A DNA stretch of 64,000 nucleotides from the NCBI RefSeq assembly GCF_002902905.1, contig NZ_CP026124.1, forward strand, positions 992,001 to 1,056,000. Reading direction: 5' to 3'. The DNA comes from Achromobacter sp. AONIH1. GTDB lineage: Bacteria; Pseudomonadota; Gammaproteobacteria; Burkholderiales; Burkholderiaceae_B. The notes under the pieces were generated by a model. The model ran no database searches. It saw nothing but the letters and a program-made list of their open reading frames with translations, and was not told where the DNA came from. This document shows positions 27,216-36,458 of this stretch, one piece after another. The position numbers and the translations under genes are program-made. Within the stretch, counting starts at the first letter, position 1. Every line of letters starts with the position of its first letter.

Positions 27216-28197
27216 CGCTTCCCACATCGAAGTCCTCAAGCCCGGACTGGCCACCTCGGTGCAGGACAAGGGCCGCCAGGGCTACTACCACCTGGGCATT
27301 CCGCCGTCGGGCGCGCTGGACCAGTACGCGCTGGCGGCGGCCAACCTGCTGGTGGGCAATGCCGAGGACGCGGCGGTGCTGGAATGCACGCTGCTGGGCC
27401 CGGAATTGCTGTTCCATCGCGCCGCGCTGATCGCCGTGACCGGCGCCACCATGGCGCCGAAGATCGATGGCAAGCCCATGCCCTGCAACATGGCGCTGGC
27501 CGTGCCCGCCGGCAGCCGCCTGTCGTTCGAGTTCGTCTCGGCGGGCGCGCGCGCCTGCCTGGCCGTGGCCGGCGGCATCGACGTGCCGGTGGTGCTGGGC
27601 AGCCGTTCGACCTATACACTGGGCGCCATCGGCGGGCACGAGGGCCGCCGGCTCAAGGCCCGCGACAAGCTGGCCATCGGCCAACCCTCGCCGCGCGCGC
27701 GGGCCGGGCGCGAATTGCCCCTGGACCTGGCGGCGCACTGTCCCAAGACGCAGACGCTGCGCGTATTGCCGGGCCTGTACGACCATCGGCTGGAACCGGA
27801 ATCGGCCGCCACGTTCTACCAGGACGCCTGGACCGTCACGTCCGAGGCCGACCGCATCGGCTACCGCTACAAGCAGGGCCGCGCGCTGCGTTTTCGCGAG
27901 CGCGAACAGCCCTTCGGCGCGGGCGCGGATCCGTCCAACATCGTCGACGCCTGCTATCCCATCGGCTCGATCCAGGTGCCGGCCGGCGTGGAGCCCATCA
28001 TCCTGCACCGCGACGCGGTGTCCGGCGGCGGCTACGCCATGATCGGCACGGTCATCAGCGCCGACATGGACAAGGTCGGACAGATGCAGCCCAACCAGAG
28101 CGCGCGCTTCGAAAAGGTGACGCTGGAGCAGGCGCTGGCCGCCAGGCGTGAGCACCACGCCCGCTACGACCGTTTGCGGCAGGCGCTCAGCGGTTAA
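27208..28197 (+). CDS. pxpC: 5-oxoprolinase subunit C (KipA, biotin-dependent carboxyltransferase-like)
   Basis: The 329-residue protein has VLKPGLATSVQDKGRQGY (9-26), GIPPSGALDQ, the GGIDVPVVLGSRST region and RTN-like SEADRIGYRYKQG. The GGGYAMIGTV end also fits. All are typical of the PxpC/KipA family. It makes the PxpBC sub-complex with pxpB, which uses ATP in 5-oxoproline hydrolysis and in urea carboxylase forms the carboxyltransferase. It ends the operon and is followed by a terminator. Confidence 0.92.
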   Translation: MADASHIEVLKPGLATSVQDKGRQGYYHLGIPPSGALDQYALAAANLLVGNAEDAAVLECTLLGPELLFHRAALIAVTGATMAPKIDGKPMPCNMALAVPAGSRLSFEFVSAGARACLAVAGGIDVPVVLGSRSTYTLGAIGGHEGRRLKARDKLAIGQPSPRARAGRELPLDLAAHCPKTQTLRVLPGLYDHRLEPESAATFYQDAWTVTSEADRIGYRYKQGRALRFREREQPFGAGADPSNIVDACYPIGSIQVPAGVEPIILHRDAVSGGGYAMIGTVISADMDKVGQMQPNQSARFEKVTLEQALAARREHHARYDRLRQALSG

Positions 28198-28215
28198 GAC
28201 GCCGGCATCCTCGAC

Positions 28216-28237
28216 CGCGCCCTGAGCGGCGCGTTTT
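28216..28237 (+). terminator. Intrinsic terminator of the pxp operon
   Basis: CGCGCC (28216-28221) pairs with GGCGCG (28228-28233) around a 6-base loop and is followed by TTTT. It lies about 20 bp after pxpC. Confidence 0.6.
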
Positions 28238-28392
28238 CCCCGCTTTCTTTCACGTTCCACGCCGCAGCCCGCAGCACGGGTTGCGCGCGTCGGCGCGTCC
28301 GTTGCAGTTGAACCGCAGCAAAGCACGCCGCAAGGCACGCAGTATCCGTCGCTTCATTCATCGCAGCACTGATTCCCGCCGGGAGATCGATC

Positions 28393-29718
28393 ATGGCCAA
28401 CCTGGTCCGCAACAAACCGTCCGACGAGACGGACAATTCCCTGCATGCCGTCGCCGATGCCGACCGCATGCCGCGCTACTCGCTCACCATGGCATGGTGG
28501 GCCGTGTGCAGCGCGATGTTCTATATCGTCGTGGGGGCGACGCTGGCGCTGAAGTACGGCGCGCGCAACGCCATCATCGGCATGGCGCTGTCGGTGGTCT
28601 GCTATGGCATCGTCAACGGCATCATCAGCCGCTACGCGATCCGCACCGGCCTGTCGGTGGCGCTGTTCTCGCGCAAGCTGTTCGGAACGTCCGGCGCGGC
28701 GCTGGCCACGCTGATCTTCTTCGCCACCGCCATCTACTACGCGGTGTTCGAAGGCGCCGTCATCGCCGTGGCGGCGCACCACCTTTATCCCGCCGTGCCG
28801 TACTGGCTGGTGGCGCTGGCGGTGGTGATCTACAGCGTGCTGCTGATCTTCGGCAGCGTGCAGCGTTGGCTAGACAAGTTCAACGGCGTGCTGCTGCCCT
28901 TCTATCTGCTGGGCCTGCTGCTGGCCGTGGTAATGGCCACGCGCGAATACGGCTACAGCGACGCCTGGCTGTCCTTCGGACCTGCTGGCGGCCCGGTGGA
29001 GGGCGGCTGGTGGGATGCGTTCGTGTACTACATGGGCGTGTGGATCCTGATGATGTTCACTTTCGACTATGCGCGTTTCGGCAAGCGCGAGGATCAGGCG
29101 TATCACAGCCGTTTCAATTTCGGCATGCCGTTCTACCTGGTGACCTTCCTGCTCAACGGCGTGGCCGGCATCTACCTGGTCAGCACGATTCCCAGCGATG
29201 CGGCGTTGTCGGAAGTGTCGGTGGTGCTGGCCCTGCTCAAGCTCATGGGATTGGGCGGCCTGCTGTTCGTCTGGATCACGCAGACCCGCATCAATACCGC
29301 CAACTACTACCTGGCCACCATCAACATGCAGGCCTTCTTCGCGCGCTTTTCCGGCATGCGCTGGCCCAAGGCCGCCTGGGCCGTGGCGGTGGGCGCGGTG
29401 ACCTACGCGCTGATGCTGCTGGACGTGTTCTCGTATCTGCTGCAGGCGCTGGCCTACCAGGGCATCTTCGTCGTGTCCTGGGTCGCGGTGGCGCTGGTGC
29501 ACATCCTGTCGGGCGATGACGGGACCGTGTCGTCCGGCGGCGCGGCGTTCAATCGGGCGGGCCTGACGGGTTGGTTCGCCGGCGCGATCTGCGGACTGGC
29601 CCTGATGCACACGGCGGGCTTCGCGGCCACGCTGGCCGCGCCGGCGAGCTTCGTGGTGTCGGCGCTGGTGTACCGGCTGTGCGCCGGCGCGGCGGGCCGG
29701 GTGGCTGCGGCCGGCTAG
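28393..29718 (+). CDS. NCS1-type cytosine/purine/hydantoin permease family transporter
   Basis: The 441-residue protein has 12 hydrophobic segments and the general shape of NCS1 nucleobase-cation symporters. An N-terminal tail ends in PRYSLTMAWWAVCSAMFY. A glycine-rich TM follows (YIVVGATLALKYGARNAI), then MGVWILMMFTFDYARFGK, and the ITQTRINTANYYLA stretch is a signature-like region of the substrate site. Substrates of the family include cytosine, allantoin, uracil and hydantoins. Following the pxp operon it may import a lactam or related heterocycle; that is inference from position. GGGAG precedes the ATG. Confidence 0.82.
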   Translation: MANLVRNKPSDETDNSLHAVADADRMPRYSLTMAWWAVCSAMFYIVVGATLALKYGARNAIIGMALSVVCYGIVNGIISRYAIRTGLSVALFSRKLFGTSGAALATLIFFATAIYYAVFEGAVIAVAAHHLYPAVPYWLVALAVVIYSVLLIFGSVQRWLDKFNGVLLPFYLLGLLLAVVMATREYGYSDAWLSFGPAGGPVEGGWWDAFVYYMGVWILMMFTFDYARFGKREDQAYHSRFNFGMPFYLVTFLLNGVAGIYLVSTIPSDAALSEVSVVLALLKLMGLGGLLFVWITQTRINTANYYLATINMQAFFARFSGMRWPKAAWAVAVGAVTYALMLLDVFSYLLQALAYQGIFVVSWVAVALVHILSGDDGTVSSGGAAFNRAGLTGWFAGAICGLALMHTAGFAATLAAPASFVVSALVYRLCAGAAGRVAAAG

Positions 29719-29763
29719 ATCAGGGCGACGAAGCGTGGTCGGTCACACCGGCCGCGCATCGTA

Positions 29764-30738
29764 TCAATCCATGCGGCGGCGCGCTTGCCCCGGCGTGTGT
29801 CCATAGCGGCGCTTGAACAGCCGCGAGAAATGCGACTGGTCGGCAAAGCCCCATTGATGCGCGACGCTGGCCACGGATACGGGCGCGCCGCGCAGCGCCT
29901 GCTCGGCGCGGTCCAGGCGCTGCTCGTGCAGCCACTGGACGAAGGTCTGGCCCGCGTCGCGGTACAGCGCGTGCAGGTAGCGCGTGGAGATGCCGCAGGC
30001 CTGCGCGGTGCGTTCCGGCGTCAGGTCGCGGTCGCCCAGGTGGCGGCGCGCGTAGTCCTCGATGCGGCACAGGTGCGCGGCGCGCACCGCCGAATCGCTG
30101 GAGGACAGCACGCGCGCATCGGCCTGCACCGAACAGACCAGCAGGTCCACCAGCTGCTGCGCGGCGAGTTCGCGCGCCGGGCCGTCGCCGCCATCCAGCT
30201 GCTGCCCGAGCTGCTGGCCGACCAGATCCACATAGGACGCGAACAGCCAGCCCGCGCCGCTGCTGGCGTCGAACGACAGCGCGCAATAGCGGTCGGGCGT
30301 GCGCAGCCGGCCGCGCAGCAGGGCGCCGGGCACCTTCAACACCCACAGCGCGTTGTCCTGCGCATAAGAGAATTCATAGGGACTGTGGCCGTGTTCCAGC
30401 AGGAACGCGCCGGGCTGGCACAGCGTTTCTCGGCCGGCCTGGGCGAAGCGTATGCAGCTTTGGCGCGGCACCGTCACCAGATATTGCTCGTCGTTGCAGT
30501 CGCGCAGATGCGTCTTCAGCCGCCGGTAGCACAGCGGCGACGAGGCCAGTCGCGACAGCGACAGCGCGCCCAGCCGCCAGGAGCGCAGCGAGCCCTCGAA
30601 GCGCGCGGCGTCCTGGAATTGCAGTTGCAGGCTGAAGTAGGTGTTTCCGACCGCCGCCTCCCAGTGGCGGGAGCGGTCGGGAGCGGCCAGGCCGGCGGTG
30701 TCGTAGCGGGTGTCCACGGGACTGCCCTCCGCGTGCAT
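29764..30738 (-). CDS. AraC-family transcriptional regulator
   Basis: This 324-residue regulator has an N-terminal AraC-binding-like (FeaR-type) domain with LRDCNDEQYLVTVPRQ and a C-terminal double helix-turn-helix (about 222-322). The second is TAQACGISTRYLHALYRD and the last VASVAHQWGFADQSHFSRLFKRRYG. The ATG at 30738 is preferred to a TTG four codons earlier. It is the last gene after hyuB-hyuA on the same strand, 18 bp downstream of hyuA, so it probably regulates their pathway. Confidence 0.87.
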   Translation of the reverse strand: MHAEGSPVDTRYDTAGLAAPDRSRHWEAAVGNTYFSLQLQFQDAARFEGSLRSWRLGALSLSRLASSPLCYRRLKTHLRDCNDEQYLVTVPRQSCIRFAQAGRETLCQPGAFLLEHGHSPYEFSYAQDNALWVLKVPGALLRGRLRTPDRYCALSFDASSGAGWLFASYVDLVGQQLGQQLDGGDGPARELAAQQLVDLLVCSVQADARVLSSSDSAVRAAHLCRIEDYARRHLGDRDLTPERTAQACGISTRYLHALYRDAGQTFVQWLHEQRLDRAEQALRGAPVSVASVAHQWGFADQSHFSRLFKRRYGHTPGQARRRMD

Positions 30739-30756
30739 AACAGACGCCAATCTGGA

Positions 30757-32841
30757 TCAGCCGGCCGCGCGGGTCAATAAGTACGTACCCGAGCCGTGCA
30801 GCAGGGCTTGCCAGCCTGGCCGCACCACGATGGTGGTGGTGGGCTCCTCGATCACCGCTGGGCCGGCGATCGCGTCGCCGGCCAGCAGCTTGCCGCCGTC
30901 ATACACCGGGGTGGCGGTCCAGGGGCCGTCGCCCTCGAACAGCATGTCGCGCATGTCCGTCAGCGCTCTCGCCGGATCGCCGTCGCCGCTTGGCAGCTCA
31001 GGCAAGGCGGGCTTGTCCACCGCGCCGGCCGCCATCACTTCCAGGTTCACCAGTTCGACTACGTTGTGCGGTTCGGCATAGGTGTAGAGCTGTTCGTGGC
31101 GCGCGTGGAAAGCGCGCAGCAGCGCGCCCAGCGTGTCGGCGGTGACGGGGCCGGGCGGTACGTCCACCTGGCATTCGTGGATCTGGCCCTGATAGCGCAT
31201 CTCGACCTTGCGGTCCAGGCTGATGCGTTCCGGCGCGAAACCGTCGGCCGCCAGCAACTCGCGGCCGCGCGCTTCCATGTCGCTGAACAGCTGGTCCAGC
31301 CGCGCCAGATCGGCGTGCTCGTCCAGGCGCATGACGGCGCTGGCCAGGAAGTGGTATTTGACGTCGGAGATCACCTGGCCAAAGGCGCACAGGCAGGAGG
31401 CGATCTTGGGCACCAGTACGTTGCGGCTGCCGATTTCCTCGGCCAGCGCGGTGATGTGCATGCCCGCCGCGCCCCCGGCGCAGACCAGCGCGAAGTCGCG
31501 CGGATCGTAGCCGTTCTCGATGGAGATGCGACGGATGCCGTTGGCCATGTTCAGGTTCACCAGCGTGCCGATGCCGTGCGCCGCGCGTTCCAGGCTCAGG
31601 CCCAGCGGCTCGGCCACGCCGCGCCGGATGGTGGCGACGGCGCGCTCGCGGTCCAGGCGGATGGCGCCGCCCAGCACCGCGTCCGGGCGCAGGTAGCCCA
31701 GCGCCATGTTGGCGTCGGTGACGGTCGGTTCCTCGCCGCCCTGGCCGTAGCAGGCCGGCCCGGGCATGGCGCCGGCGCTGCGCGGTCCCACTTCCAGCAT
31801 GCCGAAGGCGTTCAGGTGGGCGATCGAGCCGCCGCCCGCGCCCAGCGTCTCGACGTGGATCATCGGCACGCCGATGCGGTGGCGCAGGAAATCGATGTTG
31901 CGGTTCAGGTTGGTCTGGCCGCCGCGCGCCAGGGTGATGTCGAACGAGGTGCCGCCCATGTCCACGGTGATGATGTTGTCGATGCCGAAGGGCGCGGCCA
32001 CGTACAGGCCCGCCTGCGGCGCCGAGGCCGGGCCGGAGTTGATGGCGTTGACCGCGCGGCGGCGCATGATCTCGCCCACCGCCAGCCCGCCGTTGGACTG
32101 GAAGTAGCGCACCGCGCCGCGCGCGCCCAGGCCGCGGAAATAGTCGTCGATGCGCGCCACGTAGCGCGCCATCACCGGACTCAGGTAGGCGTTGACGATG
32201 GTGGTGGACGTGCGCGTGTATTCGCGCACCTGTGGATAAACCTCATGGCCGGCGCAGACGAACACATCGGGCATGGCCTCGGCCACCATCCGCAGCGCGC
32301 GCTGTTCATGTGCGGGATTGGCTGGCGCCCAGACGAAGGACACCGCCACCGCCTGCACGCCCTCGCGCTTGAAGACCTCGATGGCGGCGCGCACGTCGTC
32401 CTCGTTCAGCGGCTGGCGCACCGAGCCGTCGGCCAGCACGCGCTCGCGCACCGGTAGGCGCAGCCGGCGTGGCACCAGCTGCGGCGCCGGCGGGTAGTCG
32501 GCGTCGTAGCGGTAGCCCTCTTCCTTGTGGCCCAGGCGGATCTCGATGCTGTCCTCGTGGCCAGCGGTGCACAAGAGACCGACCTTGACGCCCTTCAACT
32601 CGATCAGCGCGTTCAGCGCCACGGTGGTGCCATTGATGCACAGATCGCAGTCGCGCACGATGTCCTCGACCGGGCGGCCCAGTTCTTCGGCCATCTGCGC
32701 CAGGCCGGCGGCGATGGCGCGGGTGCCGTCCTGCGGCGTGGATGCGCTCTTGAACAGGCGGATCTTGCCGTCGCGGCCCGCCAGCACGAAATCGGTGAAG
32801 GTGCCGCCGGCGTCCACGCCGAGGCGATATTGTCCTTGCAT
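30757..32841 (-). CDS. hyuA: Hydantoinase/oxoprolinase subunit A (ATP-dependent, HyuA family)
   Basis: The 694-residue protein has an ASKHA-type nucleotide site GVDAGGTFTD (8-17), NGTTVALNALIE, the hydantoinase A catalytic-domain motif VDMGGTSFD and ETLGAGGGS. The CAGGAAGMH segment also fits. These enzymes open N-methylhydantoin or 5-oxoproline rings with ATP as HyuA-HyuB complexes. The start at 32841 has AAGGAG upstream. It follows hyuB by 10 bp. The true ring substrate is not readable. Confidence 0.9.
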   Translation of the reverse strand: MQGQYRLGVDAGGTFTDFVLAGRDGKIRLFKSASTPQDGTRAIAAGLAQMAEELGRPVEDIVRDCDLCINGTTVALNALIELKGVKVGLLCTAGHEDSIEIRLGHKEEGYRYDADYPPAPQLVPRRLRLPVRERVLADGSVRQPLNEDDVRAAIEVFKREGVQAVAVSFVWAPANPAHEQRALRMVAEAMPDVFVCAGHEVYPQVREYTRTSTTIVNAYLSPVMARYVARIDDYFRGLGARGAVRYFQSNGGLAVGEIMRRRAVNAINSGPASAPQAGLYVAAPFGIDNIITVDMGGTSFDITLARGGQTNLNRNIDFLRHRIGVPMIHVETLGAGGGSIAHLNAFGMLEVGPRSAGAMPGPACYGQGGEEPTVTDANMALGYLRPDAVLGGAIRLDRERAVATIRRGVAEPLGLSLERAAHGIGTLVNLNMANGIRRISIENGYDPRDFALVCAGGAAGMHITALAEEIGSRNVLVPKIASCLCAFGQVISDVKYHFLASAVMRLDEHADLARLDQLFSDMEARGRELLAADGFAPERISLDRKVEMRYQGQIHECQVDVPPGPVTADTLGALLRAFHARHEQLYTYAEPHNVVELVNLEVMAAGAVDKPALPELPSGDGDPARALTDMRDMLFEGDGPWTATPVYDGGKLLAGDAIAGPAVIEEPTTTIVVRPGWQALLHGSGTYLLTRAAG

Positions 32842-32851
32842 GGTGGGCTCC

Positions 32852-34621
32852 TTAACGGGGATCGCGGGTGCGCAGGGCATGGGTGGCGGTCAGGTCGGGC
32901 TGGCCGTCGGCGCAGATGGCGACGCCGTACTCGGCCTGCGCGGCCTCGCGCGAGACCAGGCCGTTGCCGACGTCGCGCGCCACGTCCAGCGGCGCGCGGC
33001 TATAGGGATCGCCGTAGCCGCCCCCTCCCGGATTGACGTTGCGCGCGCGTTCGCCCGGCGTCACTTTCAGGATGGTGTTCTTGCGATGCGTGGTGACCTG
33101 GCCGTCGGCGTGACGGTGCTCCAGCCGGCCCAGCTTGCGCTCGGGCAGCGAGTTGTAGGCGCCCGCCGCGCCTCCGGTGGGAATCTGCCGGCCCTCGCCG
33201 AAAGCCACCACGGTCATCTCGTGGCCGATCGGCTCCACTTCCCACACGGTGCCGCTGCCGCCGCGATGCTGCCCGGCGCCGCCGCTGTCCTGCTGCAGGC
33301 CATAGCGATGGATGATGATGGGATAGGCGTATTCCAGCAGCTCGATGTCGCCCGAACTCAGGGCGCCGAAACAGCACAGCGGGCCGCAGGCGTGCCAGCC
33401 GTCCATCTGGCGCGTGGCGCCGGCGCCCGAGATGATCGAGGCCAGCACCATGGTCACGTACTGCTCGCCGGTCTTGGGATCCACGCCGGCGATATTGACG
33501 CCGCTGGCATGGCCCCAGGACGCCGTCACGCGCTCCGGCGCGGCGGCCTCGAAGGCCTGGCGCACCGCGTCGGTCAGCGTCTCCATCGGCGTGGTGGTGC
33601 AGTTCACGTGCGGCGCCGGCTCGCGCGCGTTGCACAGCGTGCCCGACTCGCCCAGGTCCACCGTCACGCAGCGGTACAGCCCGGCGTTGTAGGGCGGCGG
33701 CACTTGGGCGAACATCATCAGCCCCAGGTAGATGCCCGACAGCGAATTGCCCGCGTAGGAATTGATGAAGTACGGCACCTGCGGCGGGCTGTCGATGCGG
33801 ATGTGCACGCTGTCGCCGTTGACCGTCACCGCCGCCGAGATGGTCATGTCGCCATGGCCGTGGCCGGCGTCCTCCAGCCGCGCGCGGCCGTGGTACGTGC
33901 CGTCCGGGATCGACGCGATCAGCGAGCGCATGTGCCGGTCGGCCATGTCCTTCAGCTCGGCGATGGCGGCCTGCACGGTGGCCAGCCCGTACTTGGCCAG
34001 CAGCGCGCGCAGGTGGCGTTCGCCGACGCGGCAGGCGCCGTACTGCGCGTTCAGGTCGCCTTCCTGGTCGCGCCGCGCCCGCATATTGCACAGCAGCAGG
34101 TTGATCACGTCGTCGCGCCGCACGCCGCGGTCCCAGAGCTTGACCGGCGGGATCCGCAGCCCTTCGGCGTACAGGTCGCGCGCATCCGGGTTGTACCCGG
34201 CCGGCACCGGGCCGCCGATATCGGTCAGGTGGCCCTTGCAGACCGCCCAGAACACCAGCTCGCCCTCGTGGAACACCGGCTTGTACATGCAGCAATCCAG
34301 GATGTGGCTGCCCTGGTAGACCGGGTCGTTGTGATAAATGATGTCGCCTTCGTGCAGGTCGTCGCCAAAGAAATCGGCGACCGCCTTCATGGCCGGGATC
34401 AGCGAACCCAGGTGAATCGGGATGTCCTGGCCCTGCAGGATCATTTCCGGGTGATGGTCGAACAACGCGTTGCTGTAATCGTGCGCCAGGTTGAAGACGC
34501 TGGAGCGGCCGGTCTTCTCCAGCGTCAGCGTCATCTCGCGCTGCGCCGTCTCCAGCGCGCCGCGCACCACGGCCAGCGTGATCGGGTCCACCGGCGCGCC
34601 GGCGGTTTGCTTGCTCATCAT
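32852..34621 (-). CDS. hyuB: Hydantoinase/oxoprolinase subunit B (HyuB family)
   Basis: The 589-residue protein has VDPITLAVVRGALETAQREM at the N-terminus, then IIYHNDPVYQGSHILDCCMYKP and WAVCKGHLTDIGGPVP. QDSGGAGQHRGGSG and NPGGGGYGDP follow. These are the metal-binding and core motifs of the HyuB superfamily. It pairs with the next gene, hyuA. Upstream is a long gap with DnaA-like repeats. The permease gene lies on the same strand beyond that gap. Confidence 0.9.
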   Translation of the reverse strand: MMSKQTAGAPVDPITLAVVRGALETAQREMTLTLEKTGRSSVFNLAHDYSNALFDHHPEMILQGQDIPIHLGSLIPAMKAVADFFGDDLHEGDIIYHNDPVYQGSHILDCCMYKPVFHEGELVFWAVCKGHLTDIGGPVPAGYNPDARDLYAEGLRIPPVKLWDRGVRRDDVINLLLCNMRARRDQEGDLNAQYGACRVGERHLRALLAKYGLATVQAAIAELKDMADRHMRSLIASIPDGTYHGRARLEDAGHGHGDMTISAAVTVNGDSVHIRIDSPPQVPYFINSYAGNSLSGIYLGLMMFAQVPPPYNAGLYRCVTVDLGESGTLCNAREPAPHVNCTTTPMETLTDAVRQAFEAAAPERVTASWGHASGVNIAGVDPKTGEQYVTMVLASIISGAGATRQMDGWHACGPLCCFGALSSGDIELLEYAYPIIIHRYGLQQDSGGAGQHRGGSGTVWEVEPIGHEMTVVAFGEGRQIPTGGAAGAYNSLPERKLGRLEHRHADGQVTTHRKNTILKVTPGERARNVNPGGGGYGDPYSRAPLDVARDVGNGLVSREAAQAEYGVAICADGQPDLTATHALRTRDPR

Positions 34622-34985
34622 GTTCCCCTTGATCGAGCGCCGTCTTCGAGGACGGCCATGGGGCTACGTTAATGAGCGGGGGGTGGCGCTGGCTTGTACC
34701 GGAGCGCAGGAAAAATAGGCTGTGGAGGAACGGGGACGGATCGATCCGGAACCCGGCGGCGGCAGGGAAATCGGGCGGGATGCCTGTGGATAAGCCTGTT
34801 GGCTAGTCTGTGAGCAAGCTGTTGGCAGGGTGTGGGTAGGATGTGGACAGGGTGTGGGCAAGTGGCGGTTTTTCCCTATGGAACGCGACGGCAAGCCTGC
34901 TTTTTCCACCCTATTGGCAGACCAGCACTGCGCGGATCGAGGCCCGGGGGCGACGGATTCGCCGCCTCCCGGGGAGCGTCACGCC
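34622..34985. other. Intergenic stretch with phased DnaA-box-like repeats
   Basis: No gene is seen. Five DnaA-box-like 9-mers point the same way: TGTGGATAA (34785), TGTGAGCAA (34809), TGTGGGTAG (34831), TGTGGACAG (34842) and TGTGGGCAA (34853). The start-to-start steps are 24, 22, 11 and 11 bp, close to one or two helical turns. Only the first is a perfect box. Confidence 0.5.
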
Positions 34986-36389
34986 CTACCCTCGCGCCAC
35001 CGCCGGCGCGCCGGCCGGTCCCTGCCGCCTGCGCCAGAACACATACGCCAGCGATACGCCGATCAGCCATGGCACGCCGATGATCCACGAGATGTTCCAG
35101 AACTCGGTGTCCAGCCCCATCGTGACCAGGATCCCGACCAGCAGCGCGATGCCGGTGATCTGGGCGATGGGGAACAGCGGCATGCGTACCGGCAGCGCGG
35201 CGCCGCGCCAGGCGCGACGGAAGCGCAGGTGCGTGACCAGGATCATGATCCAGACGAAGATGCCGCCGAACAGCGCCACGCCGAACAGGTAGTTATAGGC
35301 ATGCGGGCTGAAGAAGGACACGCTGGTGGTGGCCAGCACGCCCGCGCCGGAGATCAGTGTGGCGCGCAGCGGCGTGCCGTTGGCGGCGAGCTTGCCGACG
35401 AAGCCCGGCGCATAGCCGCCGCGCGACAGCGAGAACAGCATGCGCGAGGACAGGTAGATGTTGGTGTTCATGCTGGACAGCGCGGCGGTGATCACCACGA
35501 AGTTCATGATGCCCGCAGCCTGCGCGATGCCGGCGTGCGCGAACAGCTTCACGAAGGGGCTTTGCTGCACCACCTTCGCGCCGGCCTCGGTCCAGGGCAG
35601 GTAGGCCACCATGATGCCCAGCGCCAGCACATAGAACAGCGTCAGCCGCAGCACCATGGACTTGAGCGCGTGCGGGATGGCCTGCTTGGGGTTCTCCGCC
35701 TCGCCCGAGGTCACGGCCACGATCTCCACGCCGTAGAACGAGAAGATCGCCATCAGCACGCCCATCCATACGCCGCTGAAGCCGTGAGGCATGAAGCCGC
35801 CCTCCAGCCCGGTCAGGTTGTGCATGCCGACTGGTGGCCGGCCAGTGCCGATGCCGAACACGTGCGCCAGCCCGATGACGATGAAGGCCATGATGGCGGC
35901 CACCTTGATCAGCGCGAACCAGTATTCGAACGAGCCGAAGTTCGCCACCGACTTGCAGTTCACGTAGATCAGGATCAGCCCGAACGCCGCCGACCACATC
36001 CATACCGGCGTGCCGGGGAACCAGTAGGTCATGTACAGCCCCACCGCCACCGCCTCGCCGCCCACGGCCACGACCTGGATGATCCAGTAGGTGTAGCGCA
36101 CCACGAAGCCGGCCCAGCGGTTCAGGTACATCTCGGCGTAGGTGCCGAACGAGCCGGCCGACGGATGCGCCACCGCCATCTCGGCCAGGCCGAACACCAT
36201 GATGACCGCGATCAGCGCGGCGATGGCGTAGCTGATCAATACCGCCGGCCCTGCGTAGCCGATGGCGATGCCGCTGCCCATGAAGAGCCCGGTGCCGATG
36301 GCCCCGCCGATGGCGATCATGGTGATCTGGCGCTTGGTCAGCGCCTTGTGCAGGCCGGCCTCGCGCGTGGTGATGTTGGATGATTCCAT
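34986..36389 (-). CDS. Amino-acid permease (APC superfamily, AAT type)
   Basis: The 467-residue protein has about 12 membrane segments and the AAT-family start LTKRQITMIAIGGAIGTGLFMGSG (17-40). SFYGVEIVAVTSGEAENPKQAIPHA and SSMNTNIYLSSRMLFSLS also match the family. It resembles GabP/AnsP-type symporters. The substrate is unknown, but gene order with aminotransferases, porin and hydantoinase suggests an amino acid or a small cyclic amide feeding that pathway. It is on the same strand, 69 bp after the class V aminotransferase. Confidence 0.85.
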   Translation of the reverse strand: MESSNITTREAGLHKALTKRQITMIAIGGAIGTGLFMGSGIAIGYAGPAVLISYAIAALIAVIMVFGLAEMAVAHPSAGSFGTYAEMYLNRWAGFVVRYTYWIIQVVAVGGEAVAVGLYMTYWFPGTPVWMWSAAFGLILIYVNCKSVANFGSFEYWFALIKVAAIMAFIVIGLAHVFGIGTGRPPVGMHNLTGLEGGFMPHGFSGVWMGVLMAIFSFYGVEIVAVTSGEAENPKQAIPHALKSMVLRLTLFYVLALGIMVAYLPWTEAGAKVVQQSPFVKLFAHAGIAQAAGIMNFVVITAALSSMNTNIYLSSRMLFSLSRGGYAPGFVGKLAANGTPLRATLISGAGVLATTSVSFFSPHAYNYLFGVALFGGIFVWIMILVTHLRFRRAWRGAALPVRMPLFPIAQITGIALLVGILVTMGLDTEFWNISWIIGVPWLIGVSLAYVFWRRRQGPAGAPAVARG

Positions 36390-36458
36390 GCCGCGTTCCC
36401 CTAGTTTGTGAATATGCGGTGTGCGATGGATGCGATGGATGCGTTCAGGGCGCGACGT

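Noticed and set aside
29785..36383. Long plus-strand open frames opposite araC, hyuA, hyuB and the permease
   Set aside because: Low-complexity, His/Arg/Gly-rich translations that mirror real minus-strand genes in high-GC DNA.
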